The notes beneath the pieces were generated by a model, which was given only the letters and a program-made list of their open reading frames with translations, searched no databases and was not told where the DNA came from. Shown here in pieces: positions 8,797 to 18,059 of a DNA stretch of 64,000 bases (positions are counted from its first letter, which is position 1; each line of letters begins with the position of its first letter). Origin of the DNA: Bacillus sp. FJAT-45350 (GTDB taxonomy: Bacteria; Bacillota; Bacilli; Bacillales; NISU01); NCBI RefSeq assembly GCF_002335805.1, contig NZ_NISU01000001.1:2984079-3048078 (forward strand), read 5' to 3'. A program made the translations under genes and the position numbers.

Positions 8797-9022
8797 TTTT
8801 TAATACGGGTGAGTTGATGGAGAAACGGACGAAGTACGTTCCATGTTTTTGGGGTGAAGTGTAACGGGGACAATCGTTAGTTTTTCGTGTGGCATAGAAA
8901 TGCACTACCTTTACTTGATACATGTATCGTACCAGGAGGTGCTTCGTGTTTATATACGTTATTTGAATGGGGGCTGACTGAGTACTCCTAAAATATATAA
9001 AGAGAGACACTTTTATAGAAGA

Positions 9023-9066
9023 AATAAAAAAAGCGCCTCACAAGTTCAATGAACTCATGAGGCGCC
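9023..9066 (-). terminator. Terminator of the ABC transporter operon (and integrase-tail remnant)
   Basis: GCGCCTCA (9033-9040) pairs with TGAGGCGC (9058-9065) around a further AAGTTCAATGAACT inverted repeat. On the minus strand it is followed by a T-run (9026-9032), a good intrinsic terminator after the permease gene. Read on the plus strand the same bases encode KKAPHKFNELMRRP, again an integrase-tail-like peptide, so the terminator may derive from an integrase 3' end. Confidence 0.7.
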
Positions 9067-9178
9067 CCCAGTTGGACAATCTCCTCTACAACAGGCTCTA
9101 GCCTTATTGTTAAATGACTTATCAAGTTTATCTTTTACACACTCTCTTGCAATACAATTAACACTAAAGCTACGCTCC

Positions 9179-11062
9179 TTAAAAGACTACTTTTCTTACT
9201 TGATTCACATAAAAATATCGGACAAACAAGAAGTAAATCACTTGAATAAAAGCAAAGCTTCCTAACACTAAAGAAGATTCTACTGTTAAATTATAGCCAA
9301 AAAAACGGGATAAAGCGGTAAGTGCAACTGCACCATGAACTAATGCAACGACAATTGGTGAGAAGAACAGAATGGCAATTTGTCTATTCATTACTTTCTG
9401 CAGCTCAGATTGTGTTAAGCCAATTCTAGCAATAGCCTGGAATTTGCGCTTTTCTTCATCCAAATCCGTAAATAATCGAAAATAGAGAAAGCTACCGGCG
9501 GAAACAAAGAAAACAATCCCGATAAACAAACCAATAAATAAGATCGGTCCGTATGCTTTGTTAATTTCATAAAGTGTATAATCAATGATAGACGTCTTAT
9601 ACTGTAGATTGCCACCTAAGCTATTTAATTCTCTTCCTGCTTCAATTAATTGATCCGTTTGCCCTTCTTCTGCATTCCATACGATACTATGGTCTATTCT
9701 TACTGGTGAGCCAAGTTGCTCGAACGTCTTGTCATTAACAACATAATATCCATTCATTGCTGGTAATACATTTGATTCTACGACCTTAGTAGGCTGAAGT
9801 TCTTGTCCGTCTTTCAATTCCAGTAACGCATCACTAGCTCTAAGCCCCTCGTTCATCATGACACCACTCTGTTCGACCACGATGACCTCATCTTCCGCAA
9901 GATGTAACTCCTCGTCACCAATAAATGCAGCAAAACGATTGTACTCTGAAGCGCTTGCGACCATGACCGTTCGTTCTGCTATCTCAAAATAGGACATCTC
10001 AATCGATGCCATCTTGGCATCGATATTTTCCTTCTGCAAGATATCATTAATTCTGTTCGTATCATCCTCAATCATTGCTTCTGTGTCATCTAGATACGGG
10101 CTATACGTAATTGAATAGGGAAAATCTTTTGCTCCTTGCGTCAGGATCGATTGAAATCCATACAATGTACCAATTGCACTAAAAGCAACCGTTGAAATAA
10201 TTGCAACCATAAAAAATGTCCTTGCGTTATCCTTCAATCGAAACGACAAGTCAGAAAACAAGAGCATATTTGTTTTACGCCAAAAGATCGACGGATTACT
10301 TTTTAAATGACGAATGATGTACACACTTAACTGGGTAAATAAGAGATACGTTCCAAGTGTTACAACTAAAATAACCGGGATCATCGCATAAACAACATGA
10401 ACTCCCTCAACCATCGAAGCAATACTATATCCCGAGATCAGTAGTAGTGCTGCTAGTATCGACAGAATCATAGATGCTTTTGGTTCTCCTTTAGACTGTT
10501 TATCTCCTTTAATTAAATCAACCAGCTTATTCGTACGGAGAACAAACGAAACAAATAAGGATATACAGAAAAATAAAAATAGAAAGCTAATAAGCGTCAG
10601 AACAATCGCTAGTGTTGGAAAGTAAAAATCCAGTGTTTCACTAATAATTAACACGTTTTCAGCAATTAACAGAATCGCTTTTGTAAAAATTAAGCCAGCC
10701 ACAATTCCACTGACTGTCGCATAAAACCCAATTAAGATATTTTCCAGGAATACCATTAGACGAATTTGTCTATTGGATGCACCTAGCATAATTAACAAAC
10801 CAAACTCTTTTTTTCTTGACTGTAAAAAGGCGCTCATAGAGTAGAGGATAAAAAAGAAAGAAAACACATAAATGATCCCTCCAGCAACCCCCATTCCAAA
10901 TAGTGCATTCTGATTAATTGAACCTTCCGAGAATGCCGGGTGGAATGCAAAAATGGCAAAAGTGAAAAATACCATCACCGTAAACATGCTACTCAGGAAG
11001 TAGGCAATATACAGTCGTTTATTGCGCAATACATTATTAAACGCGAACTGACGAAAAGTCAT
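9179..11062 (-). CDS. BceB-type ABC transporter permease (FtsX fold)
   Basis: A 627-residue permease of the BceB/VraG type. These work with a BceA-type ATPase to protect against bacitracin-like and lantibiotic peptides, and sense them together with the linked histidine kinase. There are ten predicted membrane segments. The diagnostic large extracellular domain (about residues 310-510, from KDFPYSITYSPYLDD) lies between the seventh and eighth. The start overlaps the ATPase gene by 26 nt with GGGAGG upstream, so the two are co-translated. Length is as expected (BceB and VraG are about 630-650 residues). The peptide substrate cannot be told from sequence. Confidence 0.9.
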   Translation of the reverse strand: MTFRQFAFNNVLRNKRLYIAYFLSSMFTVMVFFTFAIFAFHPAFSEGSINQNALFGMGVAGGIIYVFSFFFILYSMSAFLQSRKKEFGLLIMLGASNRQIRLMVFLENILIGFYATVSGIVAGLIFTKAILLIAENVLIISETLDFYFPTLAIVLTLISFLFLFFCISLFVSFVLRTNKLVDLIKGDKQSKGEPKASMILSILAALLLISGYSIASMVEGVHVVYAMIPVILVVTLGTYLLFTQLSVYIIRHLKSNPSIFWRKTNMLLFSDLSFRLKDNARTFFMVAIISTVAFSAIGTLYGFQSILTQGAKDFPYSITYSPYLDDTEAMIEDDTNRINDILQKENIDAKMASIEMSYFEIAERTVMVASASEYNRFAAFIGDEELHLAEDEVIVVEQSGVMMNEGLRASDALLELKDGQELQPTKVVESNVLPAMNGYYVVNDKTFEQLGSPVRIDHSIVWNAEEGQTDQLIEAGRELNSLGGNLQYKTSIIDYTLYEINKAYGPILFIGLFIGIVFFVSAGSFLYFRLFTDLDEEKRKFQAIARIGLTQSELQKVMNRQIAILFFSPIVVALVHGAVALTALSRFFGYNLTVESSLVLGSFAFIQVIYFLFVRYFYVNQVRKVVF

Positions 11063-11801
11063 TGCCGTCGCCTCCCATCAAGGAAAGCATATCAATGATT
11101 TTATGGAAAAATGCTTTCCTACTCTCCCCACGATGAATTTCAGAGTGGAGCTTCCCATCTCGGATAAAAATGACTCGGTCCGAATAGCTTGCTGCCTGTG
11201 GGTCATGGGTTACCATTAGCAGGCTTGTTTTTTCCTGCTTATTAATGGCTTCAAGCATAGCCATTACATCCTTTGATGCTTTCGAGTCTAGGTTTCCAGT
11301 AGGTTCATCAGCTAACAGTAGTTTAGGTTGATGAATCATCGCCCTAGCAATGGCTACACGCTGAGCCTGACCTCCTGATATTTCGTACGTGCGTTTAGTC
11401 ATAATTGAAGAAATACCGAGACTCTCCGCAATTTTAATTGCTTTATCCTTCATTTCTTTTACACCGATACCATCTAGTGTCAGTGGTAATACAATATTTT
11501 CTTCGACAGTCAATGTATGCAGTAGATTGAAATCTTGAAATATAAAACCTAGTTCCGTTCGACGGAATTTGGCTAACGCATTTTTCTTCAGCTTATGTGG
11601 ATTTTCCCCTTCAATTTCAACTTGTCCGGTAGTCGGTGCGTCATTGGTGGATATTATATTTAATAGTGTTGTTTTTCCACTACCGGATGGACCCATAATG
11701 GTAACAAATTCACCTGTTTCTATTTCTAGACTAACATCAGTAAGCGCGCGGTAGGCCACTTTTCCTTCGTATATCTTACTTACATTGGTAATTTTAATCA
11801 T
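11037..11801 (-). CDS. BceA-type ABC transporter ATPase
   Basis: A 254-residue ABC ATPase: Walker A GPSGSGKTT, signature ISGGQAQR, Walker B LLLADEPTGNLDS and the switch histidine in LMVTHD. The start is ATG 11801, with GAGGAG 7 nt upstream (TTG 11807 is in frame but touches the ribosome site). Like other BceA-type proteins it lies directly upstream of the FtsX-like permease and downstream of its two-component system. A BceR-like box is 82-95 bp upstream of the start, so expression is probably induced by the cognate regulator. The C-terminus is 20-30 residues longer than usual because of the overlap with the permease gene. Confidence 0.92.
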   Translation of the reverse strand: MIKITNVSKIYEGKVAYRALTDVSLEIETGEFVTIMGPSGSGKTTLLNIISTNDAPTTGQVEIEGENPHKLKKNALAKFRRTELGFIFQDFNLLHTLTVEENIVLPLTLDGIGVKEMKDKAIKIAESLGISSIMTKRTYEISGGQAQRVAIARAMIHQPKLLLADEPTGNLDSKASKDVMAMLEAINKQEKTSLLMVTHDPQAASYSDRVIFIRDGKLHSEIHRGESRKAFFHKIIDMLSLMGGDGNDFSSVRV

Positions 11802-11882
11802 AATCAATCTCCTCTGCTACGTTATAACAGAAGTATAGCCGAAGGGTTCAGTCTTAAACTATCGATTATGCTTTCACTACTC

Positions 11883-11896
11883 TTACATCGATGTAA
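11883..11896. promoter_or_regulatory. BceR-type operator upstream of the transporter genes
   Basis: TTACA-TCGA-TGTAA is a perfect 14-bp palindrome that fits the TnACA-N4-TGTAA sequence bound by BceR-type regulators. It overlaps the stop codon of the histidine kinase gene and lies upstream of the ATPase gene, where a TATACT hexamer on the minus strand (about 11833-11838) could be the -10 box. The match to the consensus is from memory of the Bacillus subtilis sites. Confidence 0.7.
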
Positions 11897-12884
11897 GGTT
11901 TTGCGTCGTTGAAAAAATAATTCGGATCGCTGTCCCTTCACCGACCTCTGATTCAAGTTCTATCCCGTGCTCTAGCTTGTCAGCGACTTCTTTTACAAAG
12001 TAAAGCCCCATCCCTGTGGACTCCCGGTAATTCCGTCCATTTTCACCAGTATAAAATTTAGTGAAGATCCGCTTTTTGTCAACTGTAGGAATACCTATTC
12101 CAAAGTCCTTCACTTCAAGGATTGCTTCCCCTTCCCTTTCATATACAGATAAGAGAAGATGCTTTGCTTTTCCAGTAGAGTATTTCACAGCGTTTTGAAC
12201 GAGCTGTGTTAATAGGAAGAAAAGCCACTTTTCATCAGTCACTACTGTTATACCTGACCTTTGTTCCTGTAATTGTGGATATACTTCATGACGTATGTAA
12301 AAACGTTTGTTTTCTTGATTCACTTCATGGATTAGCTTGGAAAGGAGGACTGGCTTAATCTGAAAGTCTTCTTTAATCGTACGAAGTCTCGCCATATAGA
12401 GTACCGTACTTAAGCCATCTTTCATCCGTTCTGTTTCCTCACGAACGCTCGATGATTCCGGTTCGTCTAACGTTTGTGCTGTTAATTCAATCACAGTAAG
12501 AGGTGTCTTCATATGATGAACCCAGCGATCCATAAATAATAAATGCTCATCCTGTCGACCCTCAGCTTTTTGGAGTTCATCCTGATACAAACGATACTGC
12601 TTAACAAGTAACCAATCTAGCGCTTCAGATATTGGCGCTTGTCCTGTCACCTCGAGGGATTCCTCCAATGTTTCGATCGGGTCTTGTAACCTTTGATAGA
12701 ATTCTTTTCTACTAGAGTACCGATAGATGAGATATACGGTTAACAAGACGCAGGATAGAAAGATAGCGTAGAACATGACACCTGTGCCACGATAGCCATC
12801 TAGCCATAATAGAATAGGAACCATCACGCATTGAATGAGCTGAAGCACAATAAGACTAACATGCTCCCGGAGAAATAGTTTCAT
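11883..12884 (-). CDS. BceS-type histidine kinase
   Basis: A 333-residue intramembrane-sensing kinase: two membrane helices close together at the N-terminus (about residues 8-50) with almost no extracellular loop. It has an H-box (HHMKTPLTVIE), N-box (LVQNAVKYS) and G-boxes (DFGIGIP, TGMGLYF). Such kinases do not sense peptide alone but through the BceB-type permease. The start is ATG 12884, forming a TAATG overlap with the regulator stop and preceded by GGAAGAG. The upstream in-frame ATG 12902 is less likely. Confidence 0.9.
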   Translation of the reverse strand: MKLFLREHVSLIVLQLIQCVMVPILLWLDGYRGTGVMFYAIFLSCVLLTVYLIYRYSSRKEFYQRLQDPIETLEESLEVTGQAPISEALDWLLVKQYRLYQDELQKAEGRQDEHLLFMDRWVHHMKTPLTVIELTAQTLDEPESSSVREETERMKDGLSTVLYMARLRTIKEDFQIKPVLLSKLIHEVNQENKRFYIRHEVYPQLQEQRSGITVVTDEKWLFFLLTQLVQNAVKYSTGKAKHLLLSVYEREGEAILEVKDFGIGIPTVDKKRIFTKFYTGENGRNYRESTGMGLYFVKEVADKLEHGIELESEVGEGTAIRIIFSTTQNLTSM

Positions 12885-13585
12885 TATTTCTCTTCCTTCC
12901 ATGTCATATTTAGACGATATCCCGCACCTCTAACCGTTTCCACCGCATTTTCGATACCTAACGCTAAAAACTTATTACGAACCCGAGCAACATTAACATT
13001 TAACGTATTTTCATCGACAATGGTTTGATCATCCCAAAGCCTCTCCAACAAATCCTGTCTACTCGCAACGCGAGGATGACGCTCGAGCAATGTTTCAACA
13101 ATGTCAGTTTCTTTTTTTGTCAGTGCCGTCACATCATGTTTATATCGAAGTTCTAACCGCTCTGGATAAAAGCGCAGGTCCCCTTGAATATGCACTCTTT
13201 CTTCATGTTTGCTTGCATATTCCCCGTATGCACGGCGCATGTGACTTCGGATTTTAGCCATAACAATATCTGGATGAAATGGCTTCGTAATAAAATCATC
13301 CGCGCCATTTTCTAATGCCATGACTTGATCCATCTCACCCGTTCGAGCGGAAATGAATATGATCGGACAGATAGATTCTTTCCTAATTTGCCTACACCAA
13401 TAATACCCATCATAACTAGGTAAATTGATATCTAGTAATAGTAGATGAGGCTGTATATCACGAAATATCTCCAATATCCTTTCAAAGTCTTTTATAACAG
13501 TGACTTCGTATCCATATTTTGTTATATAGGAAGATAAGAATCCTGCAATTTTTATATCATCTTCAACAAGCATGATATTCTCCAT
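12884..13585 (-). CDS. BceR-type response regulator (OmpR family)
   Basis: A 233-residue regulator. The receiver domain has the acidic pocket DD (9-10), phospho-acceptor D52 in LLLDINLPSYDG, and Lys in ITKPF. The C-terminal winged helix ends VETVRGAGYRL. It starts at ATG 13585 after TTAGGAG and is co-transcribed with the kinase. It is expected to bind the palindrome at 11883-11896 and activate the transporter genes. Confidence 0.9.
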   Translation of the reverse strand: MENIMLVEDDIKIAGFLSSYITKYGYEVTVIKDFERILEIFRDIQPHLLLLDINLPSYDGYYWCRQIRKESICPIIFISARTGEMDQVMALENGADDFITKPFHPDIVMAKIRSHMRRAYGEYASKHEERVHIQGDLRFYPERLELRYKHDVTALTKKETDIVETLLERHPRVASRQDLLERLWDDQTIVDENTLNVNVARVRNKFLALGIENAVETVRGAGYRLNMTWKEEK

Positions 13586-13737
13586 ATTTGGTTTCTCCTA
13601 ATCATGTTTAATGTAATTTTAATGTATCATATATACTTCCATAAATACCATTTTAATCTTCCAGGCTCAATCTCCCTTAATGACATCAAAATAGGGAAAT
13701 TTGTTGCACGTAATAAACCACCTCATGCTTCGAGAGG

Positions 13738-13950
13738 TTGACTGCTTTAAATCATGAACTTTGTCCGCACTCCCTCCAACACACACAGACATCTATTTTA
13801 ACCGAACTTGGCTTTGAGTTAATAGAAATTATGGATCTATTAGGTCATACCAAAGATGAAACAACTGTAAATGTGTATCTACATGTAACAAACGGAAAGA
13901 AAAAAGAGACCCCTAACAAGTTCAGTGAACTTATTAGGGGCCTCCGTTAA
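13738..13950 (+). pseudogene. Integrase C-terminal remnant 2
   Basis: The frame contains PHSLQHTQTS (matching PHxLRHTHTS; the catalytic Arg is changed to Gln), LGHTKDETTVNVYLHV with the catalytic Tyr region, and a tail KKKETPNKFSELIRGLR. The N-terminal domain and first Arg motif are missing, so this is a remnant of a tyrosine integrase. It ends 68 bp from the att repeat at 14018, the arrangement also seen for the intact integrase and groEL. Its 3' end doubles as a hairpin terminator. Confidence 0.75.
13906..13944. terminator. Hairpin terminator within the integrase remnant
   Basis: CCCCTAA (13910-13916) pairs with TTAGGGG (13934-13940) around AAGTTCAGTGAACTT. On the minus strand it is followed by TTTTTTC, so it can stop leftward transcription out of the prophage. 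Confidence 0.55.
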
Positions 13951-14017
13951 ACAAATGTTAAACTTCAGTCTTGGTCTTCTTATAAACACTAGAGCCTCAA
14001 AGGGTTTGGGGCGTTTA

Positions 14018-14035
14018 TTACATCATGCCGCCCAT
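14018..14035. other. Prophage left attachment site (attL)
   Basis: TTACATCATGCCGCCCAT is identical to the last 18 bp of groEL at 62321-62338. GTGAG repeats at 14150-14185 inside the prophage resemble those beside the right site. The interval 13951-14185 has no gene. Confidence 0.85.
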
Positions 14036-14185
14036 AATTTATTTGCTTTCTTCCTCTTTCATTACCTTTCGAAAACTTCATTTTTATTAACCTTTTAACC
14101 TTTATATAAATATTCACTTTCGTATGTTTTCGTTTCTTTATCTTCACTAGTGAGATTTACGTGAGATTTTATAAACCTCACACAA

Positions 14186-16825
14186 TTAGTTGGCTTCCTC
14201 ATATTGTTGTATCTCCTCCCACCTCCTGCCAAACATTTGAGCATGTCGCTTTGTTAAAAATGAATTATCATACCTTAGTTCATTTGATATTGGCGGAGAC
14301 ATATGAACCATAAAAGGAGCCAATGATTCTTTTGTATTTAGAATACAAATTGCATAATGCTTTGGTGTTTGGATTGCTTGCTCTAATGTGAACGTAGGCT
14401 CTAAGCGTTCCTTTACTCTTTCGAAGGTTTTTTTATGATCGTTTGCGAATAAGAATTGATTCACACCGCCAGCTGTTAAATTTTCCTGTAAATAATCAGG
14501 TAACTTGTTCCAGTGGTGAAAGGCAAAGATAGATCCTAACCGTTCCTTCCTCCCTTCTGTTGCTATTCTTCCCATTAACTGAGCCAAACCTCGAGTTTCT
14601 ACTTGCTCTGGTTCATTAAAGACCATGAAGCAACCATGCTTTTCTTTGTCCGCATCACTCATTAAGAAACGTGTCATTAATACTTTGAGTGTTACCCAGT
14701 GAGCTAATACTTTACTAGCAGAACCAATTTTACGCTTTGGCATACGAATAATGATCACTTTTCCCTCTCTCATCCATTTTTCAAAATTAACTTCTTCTTT
14801 TGGGGGCTGCGCAAAAATATCATAAAGGTTATCGTCGCCAAAAAACATATTTAATCTATTTATAATTGGATCGGCTTTATTACTTAAATCTTCATTTGTT
14901 CCCCAGTTAATCAACTCGCTTGCCAACCGAAGGTTACCCTCTTTTTGTAACTGCTCGATACGTTCAAACCGATAGTCTTCATCCTCTATAATTCGTTTGA
15001 TGTTCTGCAACGATCCACCAGAGGCTTTGCTTGCTTCCATTAAATATTTTTGAGAACGCGCTAAACCTTCCAACTCCATAAAGCCTATCATTTCAGTTGC
15101 GAACACTGACGCTCCTTTTCTTCCTATTTTATTTATTACCTCAGTCAGATCCATTGGTATTATGTGATCCTCGTTCGATAAGTCTAAGTCTATTATCTTT
15201 TCTGGCGGAAGTAAGTCTCTTATGCCATCAGCCATGCCTTTAGGACCTTCTTGGCATATCCAGTCAGGAATAACGAATGAAATGTTATGGTTCATCGACC
15301 CTTCATAAACAAAATTTTGTATCGTATTATCCTTACCGCTACCTTGTTTACCTATGAATGTGTAACCAGAGTAAAAGCTATCTTTATCTTTAGTAGGGAT
15401 ATATACCGGAATCTCTCGGTCTTTTAGCTCTGCGCCTCCAATTTTCAATCCACTAGACTTGGTGACAGCACTAGGTATGTCCGTTTCAACTCTTCTCTTA
15501 CTGTTTAACGCTTCTTCATAACGACGTTGAATCTCTGCTGTCGGCATTTGCAACGCTAATTTGCTCATTTCCTCAGTTGATATTAGGTTAACATTAGCAT
15601 CATACCTTGTTTTCTTAGTTAAATTTAAAGTGTTAAGTTCTCTAATCACTTCTACCCTACGTCCGTTAAAATTAATTTTCACACCGTGCAGTTCATTATT
15701 TTCTGCAAGTTCTCCAAATGATGAACTTAAAGTCTCACTTATTGTATCCCTAGTGAGTTTATCTGTGCTATGAGACGCAACCCTAATACGGCTCTTGAAT
15801 ACAGGTTGATTAAACTTTTCGTTTGTAGCTGTAGTAGTCTTTCTTGCATTAATTTCATCCTCAAGTGAATAAGGACTCTCCACCATTTTCTTTTTATCAA
15901 AATCTTTATCACTTTTAAAAAACACATTACTGATTGCTTGAAATGCATCAACCAACAAACTATTTATTTCGTTTACAATGCCACCTATCGCTGTTTTTCC
16001 CGTAGCTGCAAATTTACGTCCATTAAGCGTTGCGCGTTGTGGCACTTTCCCTTTACCCATCTTTTCAGCAGCCCAACTAGCATTCCTTACCCACTTTTGG
16101 CGATTCTCTGCTTCGTTACATACTGATAACCGGGCAATATCACCTTCAAACTGTAACTCGTCAAGAGTATTCATAATAGAAGAGATAGGGGTTTTCTGTT
16201 CTGTAGAATTTGTATTCATGCTAAATATGTCATGCTTTAAATAGCGCATCTCTTGAACAATAGTATTATCTTCTGGAACGAACAAATCACTAATAGTAGC
16301 TTCAGTTATTGTTACTGCCATTTTATTTTCAATTTTACGCTTCAACTTCTGCGCTTGGAACTCACTTGTCGAAATATAAAATTCTACTTTCCTTTCCCCT
16401 TTGTACATTTTAAAAACAACGTCAAACCAAAACACATCTTTCTCTCTGTAAGTTAACTTATACCCGTCCCTTTCCAAACGTGCTCCAGGCTTCTCATACA
16501 TTTCATACATCTTGTAGATAGCTCTCCATAATCGCTTAGTGTTATTGCTAACGTTACTATGTGGTGTGACCCGATAAACGACCATTTTGTTTTTTTCAAC
16601 CTCGAAAAAGTCTGACCACTTAATCGAATTTGTTTTTGTAAACAATCTTTTGAATTTATCGCTTAACTTATCTTTTGCTGGAACAACGTCAATAATTAAA
16701 GCTGGCTTATTCGCTCTACTCTGTACAGGATAATGATATGGTTTTTCTATAATCTCTGGACGTTGTTCTGATCTAACAGTTGGTAAATTATTTTGTTTAA
16801 TAATGATGAAGTTTGGTTTTTCCAA
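14186..16825 (-). CDS. Conjugation-type ATPase (VirB4/TraG-like)
   Basis: An 879-residue protein with a roughly 480-residue N-terminal part of unknown fold and a C-terminal P-loop ATPase domain like those of conjugative DNA-transfer proteins. Walker A is GKQGSGKDN (about residue 492), with Asp where Thr/Ser is usual. The Walker B strand FMVFNEPEQ has Asn-Glu in place of Asp-Glu. RIATEGRKERLGSIFAFHHW recalls the arginine-finger region of TraG/VirD4 relatives. The start is TTG 16825, with GGAGG 7 nt upstream. It is last in an operon with an M23 peptidase and a pilin-like protein. The altered motifs leave open whether it hydrolyses ATP. Confidence 0.75.
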   Translation of the reverse strand: MEKPNFIIIKQNNLPTVRSEQRPEIIEKPYHYPVQSRANKPALIIDVVPAKDKLSDKFKRLFTKTNSIKWSDFFEVEKNKMVVYRVTPHSNVSNNTKRLWRAIYKMYEMYEKPGARLERDGYKLTYREKDVFWFDVVFKMYKGERKVEFYISTSEFQAQKLKRKIENKMAVTITEATISDLFVPEDNTIVQEMRYLKHDIFSMNTNSTEQKTPISSIMNTLDELQFEGDIARLSVCNEAENRQKWVRNASWAAEKMGKGKVPQRATLNGRKFAATGKTAIGGIVNEINSLLVDAFQAISNVFFKSDKDFDKKKMVESPYSLEDEINARKTTTATNEKFNQPVFKSRIRVASHSTDKLTRDTISETLSSSFGELAENNELHGVKINFNGRRVEVIRELNTLNLTKKTRYDANVNLISTEEMSKLALQMPTAEIQRRYEEALNSKRRVETDIPSAVTKSSGLKIGGAELKDREIPVYIPTKDKDSFYSGYTFIGKQGSGKDNTIQNFVYEGSMNHNISFVIPDWICQEGPKGMADGIRDLLPPEKIIDLDLSNEDHIIPMDLTEVINKIGRKGASVFATEMIGFMELEGLARSQKYLMEASKASGGSLQNIKRIIEDEDYRFERIEQLQKEGNLRLASELINWGTNEDLSNKADPIINRLNMFFGDDNLYDIFAQPPKEEVNFEKWMREGKVIIIRMPKRKIGSASKVLAHWVTLKVLMTRFLMSDADKEKHGCFMVFNEPEQVETRGLAQLMGRIATEGRKERLGSIFAFHHWNKLPDYLQENLTAGGVNQFLFANDHKKTFERVKERLEPTFTLEQAIQTPKHYAICILNTKESLAPFMVHMSPPISNELRYDNSFLTKRHAQMFGRRWEEIQQYEEAN

Positions 16826-16838
16826 GCTAAGCCCTCCT

Positions 16839-17525
16839 TTATACTCCAATTAGGATGCTAAGACCGATAATCCATGTAGCAAAATATATCGCTAATGGTT
16901 TAATCATTCCGCCCTTTCCTAACATCGAACCCAAGATAATACAAATACCCGTAAATACCGCTCCATACCCCAAGAAATCAGGTAAATAAAAAATAAACCA
17001 GTTCCAAGTATTAGCGGTAATAGTTGCTACTCCTTCTATTAATGGTTTTACTATTACTTCCAATTGCCAACCTATTACGCTATCAGCCAAGTCATTGTAC
17101 TTCTCTAATATAATTGACCCTATGCTTGTTGTATCAATATTACCGCTAATAGCTGCTAACCCCTCCGCATAAGCAGTAGGGTCAATATATTCACCATCAG
17201 GCATTTGCAAACTAAAATGTAGATGAGGACCAGTACTATTACCTGTATTACCGCTAAGACCGATAATATCGAGTTCCTCCAATTTTTGTCCCTGCTCTAC
17301 AGCTATCTCACTCATATGCCCATATACTGCCCTGGTACCATCATCGAGTCTTAAGACAACACCTTTTCCTGCACTTTGTGCTCCGTAATCGAATACTTTT
17401 TCAACGGTTGCATTAGCTATACTTCTTAATTTGGTTCCCTCAGGCATAGCTAAATCTATTCCGTTGTGTACACCTCTTCTAACCTCGCTCATCTCTCCAA
17501 ATGCACTGCTTAATCTAAATTTCAA
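16839..17525 (-). CDS. Membrane-anchored M23 peptidase
   Basis: A 228-residue protein. The N-terminal M23 (LytM) zinc endopeptidase domain has HNGID, YGHMS and GPHLHF, the full set of metal and catalytic residues. It is followed by a linker and two hydrophobic segments (about 170-198 and 206-228). It cuts peptidoglycan cross-bridges; in Gram-positive conjugation modules such enzymes open the wall locally. There is no signal peptide, so membrane topology is unusual. The TTG start follows GGGAGGGAGG. It lies between the pilin-like gene and the ATPase gene. Confidence 0.85.
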   Translation of the reverse strand: MKFRLSSAFGEMSEVRRGVHNGIDLAMPEGTKLRSIANATVEKVFDYGAQSAGKGVVLRLDDGTRAVYGHMSEIAVEQGQKLEELDIIGLSGNTGNSTGPHLHFSLQMPDGEYIDPTAYAEGLAAISGNIDTTSIGSIILEKYNDLADSVIGWQLEVIVKPLIEGVATITANTWNWFIFYLPDFLGYGAVFTGICIILGSMLGKGGMIKPLAIYFATWIIGLSILIGV

Positions 17526-17537
17526 AGTCCTCCCTCC

Positions 17538-17891
17538 CTAAATTGCTTTTAGAAAATCACGAATATCAACAGCGTGGCGAGCTAATATATAACCACAACT
17601 AACCCCGATTAATATTTCAAGAGCTTTTGTTCTATGACCTAACCCCCATGCGGCACCACTAAAGATAATTACTAAAACGACTCCTGCATCGAACATATTC
17701 ATAATAGCCCCATGCACATTCCCAAATGTTCCATCCACAACAGATGCTAGCGCCAATTTTGGTACTAAGAGAATGGAACCAACAACAGAAGAACTCAATA
17801 TTTTCGCTTCAAGACTGATTGTCTTCGGGCTTTCTTTCCAACTTCCACTCATAAATTCGCTAATCGTTCCTATCGTTTGAATTTTACCCAC
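17538..17891 (-). CDS. VirB2/TrbC-like small membrane protein
   Basis: A 117-residue protein with a basic N-terminus, a hydrophobic segment ending in LALASV (about 32-50, possibly a cleaved leader) and two further hydrophobic segments (about 66-85 and 93-105) separated by a short basic turn (GHRTKALE). This plan is that of VirB2/TrbC pilins in type IV secretion operons, but the sequence match is not strong. GTG start at 17891 after AAGGAGG. First gene of the operon with the M23 peptidase and ATPase. Confidence 0.6.
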   Translation of the reverse strand: MGKIQTIGTISEFMSGSWKESPKTISLEAKILSSSVVGSILLVPKLALASVVDGTFGNVHGAIMNMFDAGVVLVIIFSGAAWGLGHRTKALEILIGVSCGYILARHAVDIRDFLKAI

Positions 17892-18059
17892 GACGTGACG
17901 CCTCCTTTTATTTTTTGATAATTGATATACATAAAGTAAGCGCTAGATAGGTGACCAAATTAAATTTCTCTAAAATATTGCTTTCGTTCCTAAAATTACG
18001 GATAAATTCAATCTAATTGAGCAAACTACCTGTAATGAAGTTATTGGGAGGTGTAAAAC

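Larger units (their letters stand above)
8645..14035. mobile_element. Integrated island carrying a BceRSAB-type module
   Basis: This 5.4 kb segment is bounded by groEL-end repeats at 8645-8658 and 14018-14035 and has an integrase remnant (13738-13950) at the end nearer groEL, as in the neighbouring intact prophage. Its intact cargo is an ABC transporter and two-component system; no other mobility gene survives. Element limits are inferred from the repeats. Confidence 0.55.

Noticed and set aside
8756-9010. 84-codon frame on the minus strand
   Set aside because: No ribosome site and it covers the element-end repeat; probably chance.
9017-9066. A third integrase remnant as a gene feature
   Set aside because: Only about 16 integrase-like codons remain and they overlap a good terminator; recorded in the terminator entry instead.
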